The notes beneath the pieces were generated by a model. It did no database searches and was not told where the DNA came from. It worked only from the letters and a program-made list of their open reading frames with translations. A DNA stretch of 64,000 nt from Sabellastarte sp. h YS-2021. Lineage: Eukaryota; Annelida; Polychaeta; Sabellida; Sabellidae. The position numbers and the translations under genes are program-made. The DNA lies in NCBI GenBank assembly GCA_964017235.1, contig OZ024935.1:186001-250000 (forward strand), written 5' to 3'. Below, one piece after another: positions 30,801 to 42,290 of the stretch (positions are counted from its first letter, which is position 1; each line of letters starts with the position of its first letter).

Positions 30801-31125
30801 CTATATTTTCTTTTCATTATCAGAATTATATTCAATTAAAAATGCTTTTATGAATAATAATAAGTTCTGTTCCTTAACTGTCAAAAACCGGAAGCATGTA
30901 CTTTGTTATTGTTACTTGCGACGGGATGACAATGGAACAGCCAACATGTATATCGAGGTTTTACCATAGCTCTCGACCAATCAGAATCGTGGACACAGCC
31001 GTGTCATGTTAGAATACAGCATAACCCTGTCACTCCCTTTTATCGCTCATTATGGCTGTCGTAACAATGAACGTTTTACAGTAAAATTTAGAATAATTAT
31101 TCATCTTAAAATAATTTGTCATGTT

Positions 31126-31276
31126 AGAATAGGAATAATCCCCTCCCAAACCACAGTATATGCAGAATTTTATCATGGTTTGAAGCAATAAACCCCTCAG
31201 GCTTCGCCTTCGGGGTTTATAACCTCAAACCATGGTAAAATTCTGTGTATACCGTGGTTTGGTCAGGGGTTATTCT
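31126..31276. repeat. Fold-back repeat, second member
   Basis: Arms 31126-31183 and 31225-31276 pair (AGAATAGGAATAATCCCCTC / AGGGGTTATTCT; GCAGAATTTTATCATGG). They enclose an inner hairpin ATAAACCCC...GGGGTTTAT. Same family as 30302-30420. Confidence 0.85.
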
Positions 31277-31510
31277 ATAATCACCTTTGCAGATGAAAAG
31301 TAGACTGGTTTCCTGGTTTTATGTATCTACACATCAAATAGTTATAATATGAACGTGACGGTTCTGAAATTAAAAGAATTGTGACCCGTCCTTGTCGTTC
31401 TGAAGACACTCTGTATTTTAAAGTAAAATAAAGTACCGTTTGTTATGAGAGGTAAAAGATATATTATTTTTGGTTTTCATCATATAAAAATCACTTCCTG
31501 GTTCGAATAC

Positions 31511-31792
31511 AGACGTTTGTTTTACCCACTTGAACTTTCAAGGACGCTGGCGGGCGCATGCGCAGACAAAACCGTGATTTGCAAGTACCCATGCCTGGGC
31601 GATAATATAAGACTTTCAATTTTATCTTTTAGCACGAACTGCACAGATGCTTCGCTATAAATACGGCACAAACAAAAAAACTATGGATGAAACACAGATA
31701 CTGCAACACCTACCTAGTATACTGTACTAGAATAAAGTTTTGTAAAGCGGTTGGCTACGCTTCACACAAGGTGCCGGTTAGAGGTATAACCA
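31511..31792. other. No recognised feature
   Basis: Unique-looking sequence between the nested repeats and the next MITE. Confidence 0.4.
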
Positions 31793-31989
31793 GGGGCCGA
31801 ATTCTACAACAATACTTAGATAAGGTGACCTTTAATCCAAGTAAGGGAATGTTTTTCACTTAAGTTTTCTTGCACTTGGTATTCACGAACATTAGTTAGG
31901 AATGTGCATAATTTCATAATTTCTTACCTGAAATCTAAGTAATACTTAAAATCTAAGTTACAAATGATCTAAGTAATGTTATAGAACCC
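31793..31989. mobile_element. Small inverted-end element, ~197 bp
   Basis: GGGGCCGAATTCTACAACA...ACTTAGAT at the left is mirrored by ATCTAAGTAATGTTATAGAAC at the right. The GGGGCC-GA-TT-AC start is shared with 54503 and, more weakly, 33985, so several small elements in the window use related ends. Confidence 0.5.
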
Positions 31990-32296
31990 AGTAGGCACAG
32001 ACCTTTGAAAACACATTGATTTAGTGTTGAAAATTGATCCTGACATTGATACACTTTTTCAATACTATATCTAAGTTAGTTTTCCGATATGTAAAAGTAG
32101 TCCCATTTTAGACATGAAATCCTGGTGATTTAGTGTTCAAAATTGATCCAGGCTTATTTTTAACACTAAATCCAATTTCTAACAAGAAAAAGAAAATGTA
32201 GTCATGTTTCACAAGAATAATCAACACAAAATGTTGTTTAGATTTCCAACATTAAACAGTGGTTATGTTTTAGACTAGAAAACATGTAATTGTGGT

Positions 32297-32364
32297 GTTG
32301 GGTTAAATTGATCCTAAAATTAATGTACACGTGTACATTAATTTTAGGATCAATTTAACCCAAC
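32297..32364. repeat. Perfect 68-bp palindrome
   Basis: Two 34-base arms with no spacer, centred between 32330 and 32331 (GTACAC|GTGTAC). Every base pairs on my reading. Can extrude as a cruciform. Confidence 0.95.
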
Positions 32365-32402
32365 AATTTACTGTTGAAAAAGTACTTTTTCAACAGTAAA
32401 TT
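32365..32402. repeat. Perfect 38-bp palindrome
   Basis: Two 19-base arms, centred between 32383 and 32384 (AAAAAGT|ACTTTTT). It starts at the very next base after the 68-bp palindrome. Confidence 0.95.
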
Positions 32403-32450
32403 GAAGTTGGATTGATGACAGAAAACGTAGTCATATTTTGGAACAAAAGC

Positions 32451-33489
32451 ATATTGAATGTGAGAAAATGTAGGACATGAGTATGTTAATTGTGTTCCTT
32501 CCCCAAAAGTGGTGAGCTTTTGAAAAAAAATGATATACCTAGATAATTTTGATTCATCTTTCTTAGTTCTTACATTCTCCTTTTTCAAGTTCTGCATTTT
32601 ACTCTAAGGAATACCTTTTGTTTGTTAGTAAGTTAATTACTCTTTATCTACAATATATGTGAGTATGAAATTATCACAAAATTTCTTATATATTTTTGAC
32701 ATAATAGCAGCTTTAGTCTCAAAGGATAACAATCAAAGTGCATGTCAGTTTTTAAATTACAATTCTACACTGAAAACTCTCCTTGTGAAAATTATCCTTC
32801 CTTGTGATATAATTTTTATGTTATTAATTTTGGTTGATCACCAATTAATTAGTATATGATGAATACATACATATTTATAAAATCTATGTGCTACAGCCAT
32901 TCCTGTGTACAAGTAATAAGAAAATCATTTTTCAAAAGCAGCATGAACCTAAGCCTTTTAGCTGAAACATTTTATCAATATAAGAACACAATAGCTCAGT
33001 GGTGTCATGGGGTCCTCGTATATATCTTACCAGTACCACTTGCTATACTTATTCCTAGGTCTGTGACCAAAACTAATTACTAACAGGACCACACATACAA
33101 AGTGTTTACCCTTTCTCAATAGCATGGTGTGGGCTTGTTTATCTAGGTCCACCCTTTTGTGGTCGTTGTTGAAAACTTTAATTAAGCTGGGGAAGCAATG
33201 TAATGAAGTTATATACATTTAGCTTGGTTGTGTTTTTTTTCAAATTACATTCAATTGATGAATATTTTGAGAGACAGCAAAAAAGCATTGTGATTTTACT
33301 TCAGAGTTTCTTTCTATTTGCAATGTCTATTTTTAATTTAAAAATAACAAATTTGACTGAATATACACAGAGAATAGCACTTCAAAAATATTTAATGTGT
33401 TTGAAATTATTACCTGGAATTCATCAGATTATTAAAATGGTAAAATAGTGGATATCTAAGTGGAAAAAGTGCATCTTATTTTAAGATAT
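32451..33489. other. No recognised feature
   Basis: AT-rich sequence with short open frames only. Confidence 0.5.
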
Positions 33490-33700
33490 TTTGCTTCATA
33501 GTTAATTTGATATTCTAACATATCACGGCTGTGTCCACAATTCTGATTGCCTAATCAAGAAAAAATTCCATTGATAAAATCTACAATACCGCACTGGTTT
33601 GAATTATTGCTCACTCTAAAAAGACATGACTATGTCAGCGAATCTGATTGGCTAAACAAGGAAATTATGGCTATTTGGACAATATCGCCTTGCAAAGTAA
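33490..33700. repeat. Partial copies of the ATTCTAACAT element end
   Basis: ATTCTAACATATCACGGCTGTGTCC...ATTCTGATTG at 33512 and a second CATGACTATGTCAGCGAATCTGATTGGCTAAAC at 33626 match the end of the element at 30231 (words abbreviated). No matching opposite end found. Confidence 0.55.
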
Positions 33701-34059
33701 AATGGATGAAATTGCCTGTTTTTCTCATTAAAATGTGAGTAGTCTTCATGATCCTAATATCGCTATTCATTGCAAAATCAATTATAACCCCTCACTCGTC
33801 AACAATTATTTCTATAATCAATGGAACCTTAATTTTCTTGAAGATTGTCAGTGGTAGTGGACACCGAATAATAGGGTGACTATGCATGGCCAAATAGATT
33901 TTGAAAGAAGCCTCAACTTCTTTGAAGTGTTTATGCTAGTCTATGAAATAAAATATATTAGAATGTGGCAGACTGACCTTTTACCGGGGCTGGTTTTATA
34001 AAGGGTCTCAGACTTAGCCTGGCTTATGCTAAGTCAGGGACTTAAATCTGAGTCTTATG

Positions 34060-34470
34060 TCACATGATTTATTTTGTGTAGACTTAATGATTTTCAGAAT
34101 TTCCTCCTCTGACATGGTCCTGAAAGAAACAAAGTTATACTTGTAGGAACCTGGGACAGGGAGATCTGCATTGGTAGACAGTAACCCAGTGTTGGTTAAA
34201 CTGCTGATAGTGGTATGATCTTGGAGTACAATTTTTGGTGATCTCTGGAGGATTCTCTTAATGGAATTCCAAAAGGCCTTGGAGTATCCTCATTTTCCCT
34301 AACCATGTTACTGTAGTTTTTGGTTTTTGAACATTCCAAGAGGCAGTGGTTCACTGCGGCTATATACCTACTGCGATTCATGGCAGAGTTGTCCCTTTGC
34401 CACTCCCTTTCGAATTTGTGTTTGCGTCTCTGTGCTACCAAAATCTTGATGTTTATGAACCCTTATTGAC
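34060..34470 (-). pseudogene. CR1/L2-like LINE fragment (endonuclease-RT linker)
   Basis: Minus strand reads QRRKHKFEREWQRDNS...RSRYIAAVN...KNYSNMVREN...DHQKLYSKI, which has the spacing of the linker between endonuclease and RT in CR1/L2-type ORF2 proteins. A further piece, SEEEILKIIKSTQNKSCD, precedes the RT. Stops and a frame change lie between them. Clade by motif recognition only. Confidence 0.55.
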
Positions 34471-35269
34471 ATGTTGAGGAGTTTTACATTCATATATATA
34501 TATATATAGGTGCATGCTTGTCAAGTAAGTTCCTAAGGGTATAAAAATATTGGTGTCATAATAAAATAGGTAGGTGACTTAGCAAAATCCAGACTGATCA
34601 TATAACCACAGTGTTTCTTTATGTCATGTGACCCTTTATATCTAGTCAAAATATCTTAGTGGTGAGATATATCCTTTGTTTAACTAATTTTATCTTTGAA
34701 AGAAAGATGGTTTGCAATGGAAAGCCTTGTGACCACATAAATATGTCCAAAGAATAATTTTGGCAGTTGTTCTGTGTATTTATTATTTATTATCAGGCAT
34801 TTCAAATTTTAAAGTGAGAAAAATATATGTGAGCCATATTTAAGTCTTTGTTGACAAAAAATACGCCCACTCCCAGGTAGGCTTACCCAAGGGTAAGATT
34901 TAGCAGCATCGTGAAACCTACTACAGTTTTAGTAATTAGGTGTTGAATCAACACATTAAAATTTTTAGAAATATAACTAGGTTGTCTATGTGTATCTAAT
35001 AAAACAATATGTTGGATTTGAAGTTTAAATAATTGTTCAGCAATAAGTGTGTGTTTTTAATGAAATGTGTCACAACATAGGTAGACTCCATGGGTTTGAA
35101 GCTTTACAATGGTATGTTATTTGTCAAAATCAAGCAAGAAATGATATTTTATAATGTTACAGTAACCATTTCTAGTGCATTTCACATGATATCTATTATT
35201 ATATCAGTCACACCTTTTAATTTTTTGTTCAATAATGTCCTCCCATGTTTCTAAGAGATACTACCAGCT
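34471..35269. other. No recognised feature
   Basis: AT-rich with an AT microsatellite at 34490-34508. Nothing else seen. Confidence 0.5.
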
Positions 35270-36200
35270 TTTCAGGATATGTTTACCCAAGAGGATCTAG
35301 AGCTGTTAAGGGGATGTAACACTTTTAAAATTTTTGGGTCTTACAGATTGTTGGTGTTCCACAGCCTAAACCCATGCATGTATTTACACAAAATTCAGGA
35401 TATGTTTATCCAAGGAGGATCTAGAGCTGCTTACCTTTTATGATGTATCTGGCAATAACTGCTGCTATGGCAACACTTTTGGGCCTTAAAGATTGTAGGT
35501 GTTCACTGAAAATGTCAGACAAATATTAATTCATCACTAATTTGTCAAAACGGTGCCTAAAAAACCAAACTTCCCAATTGACAAATTTAAACTTGTCATT
35601 TTCTTGTTGGGCAAATTAGCTGACAAACTTATGACAATAAAATAATCCCGATAGTCCAATTAATTTATCGTTTTAGGCAACTGTTATTGGTCACATTCTT
35701 ATAAAATTAATTTTAAGTGCACTAATTTGCTTGTCATGAGTTTTCAGTTAATTTGACCAATAAGTTATAACCATTTGACCATCATTCAACAAGAAAATGG
35801 CATTTGAATTTGTCATTTTGGAAACTTGTTTTAGGCACCGTTTTGACAAATTAATAATTTTCAGTGTTCCACACCTAAACCCATGCATGGATTTTCACCA
35901 AATTTTCAGGTTGTGTTAAGCCCAATAGGATCTAGAGCATATTAACTTTTGGAGGACATCTGACAACAGCTGTTGCAATGGCAACATTTTAAATACCTTT
36001 AATCTTAAAACTTCTTCATTAAAAAGGGGAACTATTAAACCGATATTATAACAAAATTGGTTGGCTGTTGTTTGCTTTTGTTGCACCTTATAGTCTTCAT
36101 TGCATGTGTGTAAGTGACCATTCATCATGTTTTTACTTAAACTTTTATATCTCATTCATTTAAGAAGATAACTTCTCCAAATTTGCAGAGAATGTTTATG
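35270..36200. repeat. Diverged tandem repeat with CCTAAACCCATGCATG units
   Basis: GTGTTCCACA(G)CCTAAACCCATGCATG and AGGATCTAGAGC recur at about 35290, 35350, 35410, 35870 and 35927. This is a decayed array interrupted by the MITE at 35505. Confidence 0.6.
35505..35864. mobile_element. TIR element (MITE), 360 bp
   Basis: ACTGAAAATGTCAG... at the left and ...ATTTTCAGT at the right, with TTTGTCAAAACGGTGCCTAA repeated inverted inside both ends (~100-bp imperfect TIRs). Flanked by GTTC on each side (35501-35504, 35865-35868), and the outer sequence rejoins as one unit of the surrounding repeat (GTGTTCCACACC). Confidence 0.8.
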
Positions 36201-36399
36201 GCTATAAAATATGGTTGTACAAATATTGTTCTCATTTCATAACAGAAAATGTCTGCCATAGTCGATTGTTAGAAAAAGATGTTATAAAACTTAAATATTG
36301 CCGCTAGCTTCATCAGATTAGCACAAAAGGTATATGGCTAGCATATCTTGGCTGTTAGTAATTTTAGCCTTGTTTTGAAAACATATGGCCACAATGTTA

Positions 36400-37060
36400 C
36401 ATCTTTAATATAAAATAGAGGGTTATCATACAAAAAATCCTTATATCTCATTTATCATTAGTCAGAGGGGTTTGGCATGAGAAACAACTTGTAGGAATCT
36501 TTGCAAGCGTCAAATTTGATCTTTGGCCCCCTACTTCAAGGTCAATTGGGGTAATCATACAGAAAAGGCCTTATGTGTCCCTTGTTATTACTCCTATGGC
36601 TTGAAAATGTGAAACTACTCTACAGAAAGTCATGGCCGGCAAACCTTTAGCACGTGTTGAATTTATCCTTTGATCCCTTCCTTAATGTCAGTATGGGTCA
36701 TCATACTAAAAGATCTTATATCTCCCTTACTACTGGTTCTCGGGCTTCAATATGTAAAAACAAATTACAGGATATTATTGCCTGCAAATCTTTTGCAAGT
36801 GTCAAATTAGGTCTTTGGCTCCTGCTTCAAGGTTAAGTAGAGTAATCATACTAAATAGGCCATGTATCTCCTTTATAACTGGTCTTTGAGCTTCAAAATA
36901 TGAAACTACTCGAAAGAAATCATGGCCTCTAAACCTCTAAGAAGTGTCGAATTTGACCTTTGACCCCTGCTTCAAGGTCAACTAGGACCACCATACTAAA
37001 ATGGCCATGTATCTCTTATCTATTGGACTCTGTTTCAAGGTCACACTACCATTTTGCTCA
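36400..37060. repeat. Diverged ~145-160-bp tandem repeat
   Basis: Recurring TTTGACCTTTGACCCCTGCTTCAAGGTCA-like phrase, ATCATACTAAA and TATCTC..TTA...CTGGTCT blocks across four to five decayed units. Noncoding. Confidence 0.65.
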
Positions 37061-37970
37061 ATTTTCAGCGGCAGATCACCATTGTGGCAATCGTCTTGTT
37101 ATATGTGTACCTATGCTAGAGGGGCTGTTGATTCACAATAGGGTTCCATCTAAATTGAGGGATGCCTTTATGTCTGACAACATCTAGTGGACTTCTTACA
37201 ACTGAAGTTGTTCCATAGATTTTTCCAAATCTCAATGTTGCTGCCTATTTAGTTATACCTGCGAGCTGGGGTTCTTGCCTGCAGAGGCTAGATATTTTTA
37301 ACCTCATTTCATCTGTTGGTTTCAACATAATGTCACTGGTTGGTTACAGCTAAAAATGGTTTGCAAAATTTCAACCAGATTCAACCTCATATTTTTTAAG
37401 TTGTGTCCCAACAACTGGTCCACAAGTCTGATTTTGACAAGCCACTAGCAAACAACCAGATTGTAGCAACTGATTGGCTAGTTGTGGGCAGATCTTAGTA
37501 AGGCAAAACACTTAACCATGTCTATCATACTGAGTTGAATAGAATTAACTCTGTCTTGTCACTGCAGCCTCAACTTTTGATGAAGATACGAAGTCTCAAT
37601 TTAATGAATTGAACAAAGTCTCACATTTTGGCTATTTTTTTCAATGAAGCTAAATACAATGGGTTTACATATTAATAAATTCACTGAGAACCTGTCGTAG
37701 TGTAACCTGAAAAGAGAAATTAACTTAAAAATTTTGACGTTTGTAAAACTAATTATTACACTAAGTGTGACATTAAACTGTCTTATGTAAAAACATCCAC
37801 TGAGTGAAACCCCCAATAAAAGTAAAAGAGACTAGACTTGGTTTATATAGATTTAACATTGCTTTCAACACATTCTTATTGGTCATATGACAAGCAGTTT
37901 CAAGGTCACCAGTGCATACTAATTGGTCAAGATTTTGCATCATAAAATGCAGGGCATCAATAACAACTGC
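37061..37970. other. No recognised feature
   Basis: Short open frames only; nothing matches a known family to my reading. Confidence 0.45.
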
Positions 37971-38055
37971 CAACTTACAGAGAGCAGGTACTTGGTTCAA
38001 ATGTTGGACCTCAGAGGCGAGAGGTGAGTCTGTTAACCACTATACTATACACCCC
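37971..38055 (-). repeat. tRNA-like SINE head (decayed)
   Basis: The minus strand reads TAGTATAGTGGTTAACAGAC (A-box-like; matches TRGYNNANNGG) and, 30-40 bases on, GAGGTCCAACATTTGAACC, a degraded B-box/T-loop. Spacing is right for a tRNA-derived promoter. No acceptor stem is evident, so a SINE remnant is likelier than a tRNA gene. Confidence 0.4.
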
Positions 38056-39089
38056 TAAAGGAGAGTACAAAATAAAGATTTTAAAGTGACGGTGTACATC
38101 AAGTGAATATCAAGTTTCCTAAGATAACCCCTTTAAATCGAAGCCCATTTAAATAGTACCGCAATTTTTCAATCCACTCTTGACGATTCAGATGAACATT
38201 GAACTTAGATAATAGTTGAATTCATCCAAAAGAATACACCTTATTTTGTTCAGCAGAAAAATTTAATGGTTTGATATTTTCAGAGCCAACATTGATATTG
38301 CATGAAAATGAGAACTATTGTGTTCCTGTTTTTAGTTCTAAATATCAATTTAATATCGAATTGATGAATAATGTCACATATAAGATATAAAGCTGACAAA
38401 GGATACCAGACTTGCATCATAGTCAAAACATCCAAAATAATACTGGGCTTAGGTATCTTGGCAAGTATTGTAAGGAGGGCAGCGGTTTTTTTATTTCAAA
38501 TGCTGGAATTGTGAGACAATGTAAATAAAAATTGTGTATAAACATTGCCTGTCCATATATTTCAATAAAAGTTTCCTCTAATGTACTACTTAAACTCGCT
38601 ATAATTGATAGATATCAGAACAGCTTTGAAAGCATATATATGCCTACAACATGCCTGTCAGCAAAGGAGAAGGGAGGACAACATCAAAGAGTGAACACCC
38701 AACTGGATCAAATTCTGGCATAATTTCCTCATGATGCAATTAACCTAAAGAAGTCTATTATAATCCCAACAACTCTGCCTCTTTCAGCAATGTTGAAAAT
38801 TTATATCATTATGTAAAACTGCACAGCAATCATAAAATTTCAAGGGGATTAAATTAGAAAATGAAAAAGTAAACAGGAGGTGTATACATCTCCCCAATCA
38901 GACATTTAAGGTGACAAACGGTGTTGTCTTTTATTTATATTGTCAATGGAACAGTGGTTCTGCAAATTTTGTGGTTTTCATTGGTACTTTTACTTATAAT
39001 CTGTACACCATGCCACTCTACAGCCTAACTGGGACAAAAATGTTTAAAGCAATGGCAAAAATCTTTGAGAAATCTTGAATGAAACCTGA
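38056..39089. other. No recognised feature
   Basis: Unique-looking AT-rich sequence. Confidence 0.45.
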
Positions 39090-39386
39090 AAACATCACGG
39101 CAGTGAAGATCTAAATGCTGATGTCAAGAAATTTTCAGTCAGTCAGAGGGTTAAACATTTATTCTCTTTCGATGAAATAAAAACAAATTATGCAGAAAGA
39201 GTTGTAAAAACAATTAAACCTAAAAATATGTTACTGCTAAAGAGAGTGGATGAGATGCAGATATTTATGGATACTTACATTAAGGCCAGACACAGGTCGA
39301 TTAAATTGACTCCAGAAAAGGTTCATAAAACAAATTATTATAAACTATGGTCTAATCACTATAGCAGTATGGATATAGGGTTTTAA
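39090..39386 (+). other. Unassigned 98-codon open stretch
   Basis: Open from just after a TGA (39087) to a TAA (39384). The translation is charged and protein-like, for example KKFSVSQRVKHLFSFDEIKT and RVDEMQIFMDTYIKARHRS. The first Met is internal, so if real it is an exon or a remnant of a larger frame. I do not recognise the family, and no splice sites stand out. Length alone could arise by chance in this AT-rich DNA; the composition is what drew attention. Confidence 0.25.
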
Positions 39387-39559
39387 AATGTAAACAAGGC
39401 TGAAAGGGGTTTAGACTTACTACCGAAATCTGCAAAGCCATCAGAGATAGAAGTAATGGACTAAAACATTCACCCATCCAAGTACTAAAGTAGCCCAATG
39501 CTGTAGAACTTCAGTAATGAGACAGTACTCATAATACGCCACAATGCATAAATTCTAAT

Positions 39560-42290
39560 TCTAATAGGACTTTTATAGCGCTTACAAAGAGGATTCTAAG
39601 GTGCAACAAAACCAAAAAAGCAGTCAACCAATTTCAGTATCCAGACACAGAAGAGGGGTTAAGCACCACAGAGAACACCAGGGAATGAACCAGGCTAAGG
39701 TGGATGTGCTTTGGTATACAGATAGATTTAAGCTGCATTCTCAAAGAGGCTAGGGAGGGAGAGGACGAATCTCATCTGGTAAAGCAAAACTATCATTAAA
39801 CTGTTTGACAGATTTATGCATAGAAGGGTAGAACTTTGGAATAGCAAGGAAATGACCACAATTTTTTGACTGCACCTGGTATTATAACAACTGCTGTAGA
39901 AAGAAAGATATGGAGCAAAATACCCAGGAAAACCTGTGTGAAGAAACTTGTAAACAAGTGTGGCTGTCTTAAATACTGTGTGCTGTTCAATAGGAAGCCA
40001 ATGCAATTTCTTAAGCACAGGAGTTATACTGGTGTATCTCCTGGTTTTTGATACAATTCAGGCCGTACTATTTTGGAGGAACTGTAATATACGTACATGG
40101 AACTTAGAGAGGCTCCTGAAAAGTGAGTTACAGTAATCCAGCTGACTACAACAAGAGCATTAGCCACAAGTACAGAAGCATCATGAGTAAGAAACTGTTT
40201 GACATGTCTGAAATCATGTTTCACAAAACAACTTTTGCAGACATTCTGAACATGCTCGGACGAAGAAAAATTTAAATTTTTAACTGAGTCGACAGGGCAG
40301 AGTGGACTGCCCAAGATATCAATTGGAAAACATACTTTCAACTTGTCCCTCTGTCTCTTCAAACCATTCAATTTGTGCTTACTAGTTGACATCCACTATG
40401 TAACATCATCATCTAGGCACCTGTTCAACTGTTCAAAGGCCGCAGATGTATTCTTCTGGGATAAATGCACATAAACCTTTTTCTTTATGTTTATCGATAA
40501 TCAAAATGAGGGTGGTAGTGTACTATGAGAACAACAAAGAACCCAGGACAGAACCTTGGGGGATGCCAAATAGGAATTTACAAACATCTGAAGTAGAACC
40601 ATTTTTTGAGTGATAATGGTCTGTTAAGTGGGGAAGTGAACCAAAACAAAGCCACTGACACCAACTGGGAATGAGTGGAATGATCAATGGTGTCGAAGGT
40701 AGCAGACAAGTCAAGCAATACTAAAGCAGTGGGTTCATCTCGCGACAAAGATAAGTGAACTACATTTTTTTATGGAGAGAAAAGCTCTCTTTGTGAGTGA
40801 CCAGATTTATATGCTTACTGGTACAGGTTGTCTAAGTTATGGATATGTTCTAACAGCTGCTTAGTAACCACACGTTCAACTAGTTTTGACAAGAAACTGA
40901 GGCCAGATACAGGGCGATAATTCTTCAGGTCATCTGAAGGAAGATTTGCCATTTTATTAAGGGATTGACCATAGCAGTTTTGAAAGCATCAGGGACGCAT
41001 CCCTCGATGAGTGAGCAATTGACCAGTTTGTAAGCAATGGTAGCAGTATATCAATACATTCCTTGATAAGAAATGTCAGCCAAGGATCTAAAAGGCAGGA
41101 TTTTGTCAGTGAGGTTTTAATTATTTTATCAACAGCATCTTCGGAATCTTGCCTAAAGACAGTCATTTTTGAAGCGAAAGTATCTCTAATTTTCTTATTT
41201 TTTTTAAAAAAAGAGGCAAACTGGCCAGCCAATGACTTTTCAGACTCGTGGGATAGAAACGTTATATCAGAGACCCTGGTCAGGGTTTTATGCAGTTTAC
41301 ACCATAGTTTTCTAGAGTCATACTATTGCCTGAAATCAGTTTGTTGTAATACTCTGACTTATCCTTGTTTACAAGTGCATTGCACCAGGCAATCTGACAA
41401 CATTATGTTCTCTCAAATTGGCACCTAAGGGACTTTCCACATTGATAATCATCAGACAAAAAATCTGCAGAATCTTTCTTTGTCAATCTAGATATAAGAG
41501 GTGCATGCCTGTCAAGAGCATTACCCAAATCATAAACATATTGTTCATAAGATCAACTACAACATCGGTTGAAGACACGATGAAGGAAGCACTTTTGAGA
41601 TTTGAGTGAAAGTCAGACATATTGATATGGTGGTACCTTCTATGTTTAACTTTATTTGGAATATGAGCCACTTGACGAGGGAAGGCAATTGAGCATTTGA
41701 CTAATGCATGATCAGATACAAAATCGCAAATTTTGACATCAACAATAGTATCCTGATCACTGGGGGATAGAATGGGGATAGAATGACCATGCAGATGAGT
41801 AGGTTGAGTAACTATTTCAGATCACACAAATCAAGAAAGCTAAAAAATTTATAACCAACTGGAACATCAACATGAATGTTGAAATCACCACAGATATGAT
41901 ATGAAAAGTTAACAGATGACAGGAAACCAACATATGACATGAATTCTTCTTGAATGTTACAGCTACATGATCCTGCAGGGTGGTAGATGCAGGAAAGCAA
42001 CAAAGAATGGCCATGAAGCCCGATTGACACCACCACGTTCTCAACAAACTGACAAAAAGGAGATTCTATTTTATGGGGTTTGTAGGAGGATAGTAAGGCA
42101 AAGAAAGTCAAGGTCATTTGAAGCAACCATATCGGCTAAGAGTGGACCCTTATTCCTTACAGATCTGGCATTCAGAACACCCAGTGTGAGAGGACCAGGC
42201 TTGAGGGACACATCTATGTCCAGTAGCAGTAACATGAGCCTTCTTCTATTAACCAAGGTTGAAAATTTGTCACAAGAACAAAGATAAGAA
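39560..42290 (-). pseudogene. CR1/L2-like LINE, decayed, near full ORF2
   Basis: Pieces in proper minus-strand order. Endonuclease start: GVLNARSVRNKGPLLADMV (~42180). Endonuclease core: ICGDFNIHVD (~41870). Linker: HRRYHHINMSDFHSNLKSA (~41620). Pre-RT: KTSLTKSCLLDPWLTFLIKE (~41110). RT: GIPQGSVLGSLLFS (~40530). Post-RT: HDFRHVKQFLTHDASVLVANALV (~40160). C-terminus: LKKLHWLPIEQHTVFKTATL...PGYFAPYL (~39960). The motif series matches Jockey-superfamily (CR1/L2) ORF2. Many frameshifts and stops; no intact domain. The 3' end is near 39560-39650, and no tail or target duplication was identified. Confidence 0.75.

Larger units (their letters stand above)
30231..31015. mobile_element. TIR element, ~785 bp, ATTCTAACATGACACGG ends
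   Basis: Left end ATTCTAACATGACACGG...GATTCTGATTGGCTA. The right end is its complement, TCGACCAATCAGAATCG...CCGTGTCATGTTAGAAT, giving ~43-bp inverted ends with few mismatches. It contains a fold-back (30302-30420) and a second TIR element (30585-30800). Further partial copies occur near 33500. Confidence 0.7.
29770..31510. repeat. Old inverted repeat enclosing nested small elements
   Basis: About 29790-29910 and, inverted, 31350-31470 share words such as ACTGTGTCTTCAGAAC / GTCTTCAGAACGACAAGG (as complement), TTTTAAAGTA and TTTCAGAACCG. They look like eroded arms of one element into which later elements inserted. Boundaries and identity are approximate. Confidence 0.5.
31990..32450. repeat. 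Partial copy of the CCCAG(C/T)AGGCAC repeat family, with palindromes
   Basis: Starts CCCAGTAGGCACAGACC (31986) followed by GATTTAGTGTTGAAAATTGATCC. This matches, in complement, the right end of the element at 57030-58760 (ATTTAGAGTTGAAAACAGG). Contains the two perfect palindromes listed next. Confidence 0.6.

Noticed and set aside
37971-38055. Functional tRNA gene
   Set aside because: A-box-like and degraded B-box sequences are present, but no acceptor stem or anticodon arm can be drawn. Kept only as a SINE-head remnant.
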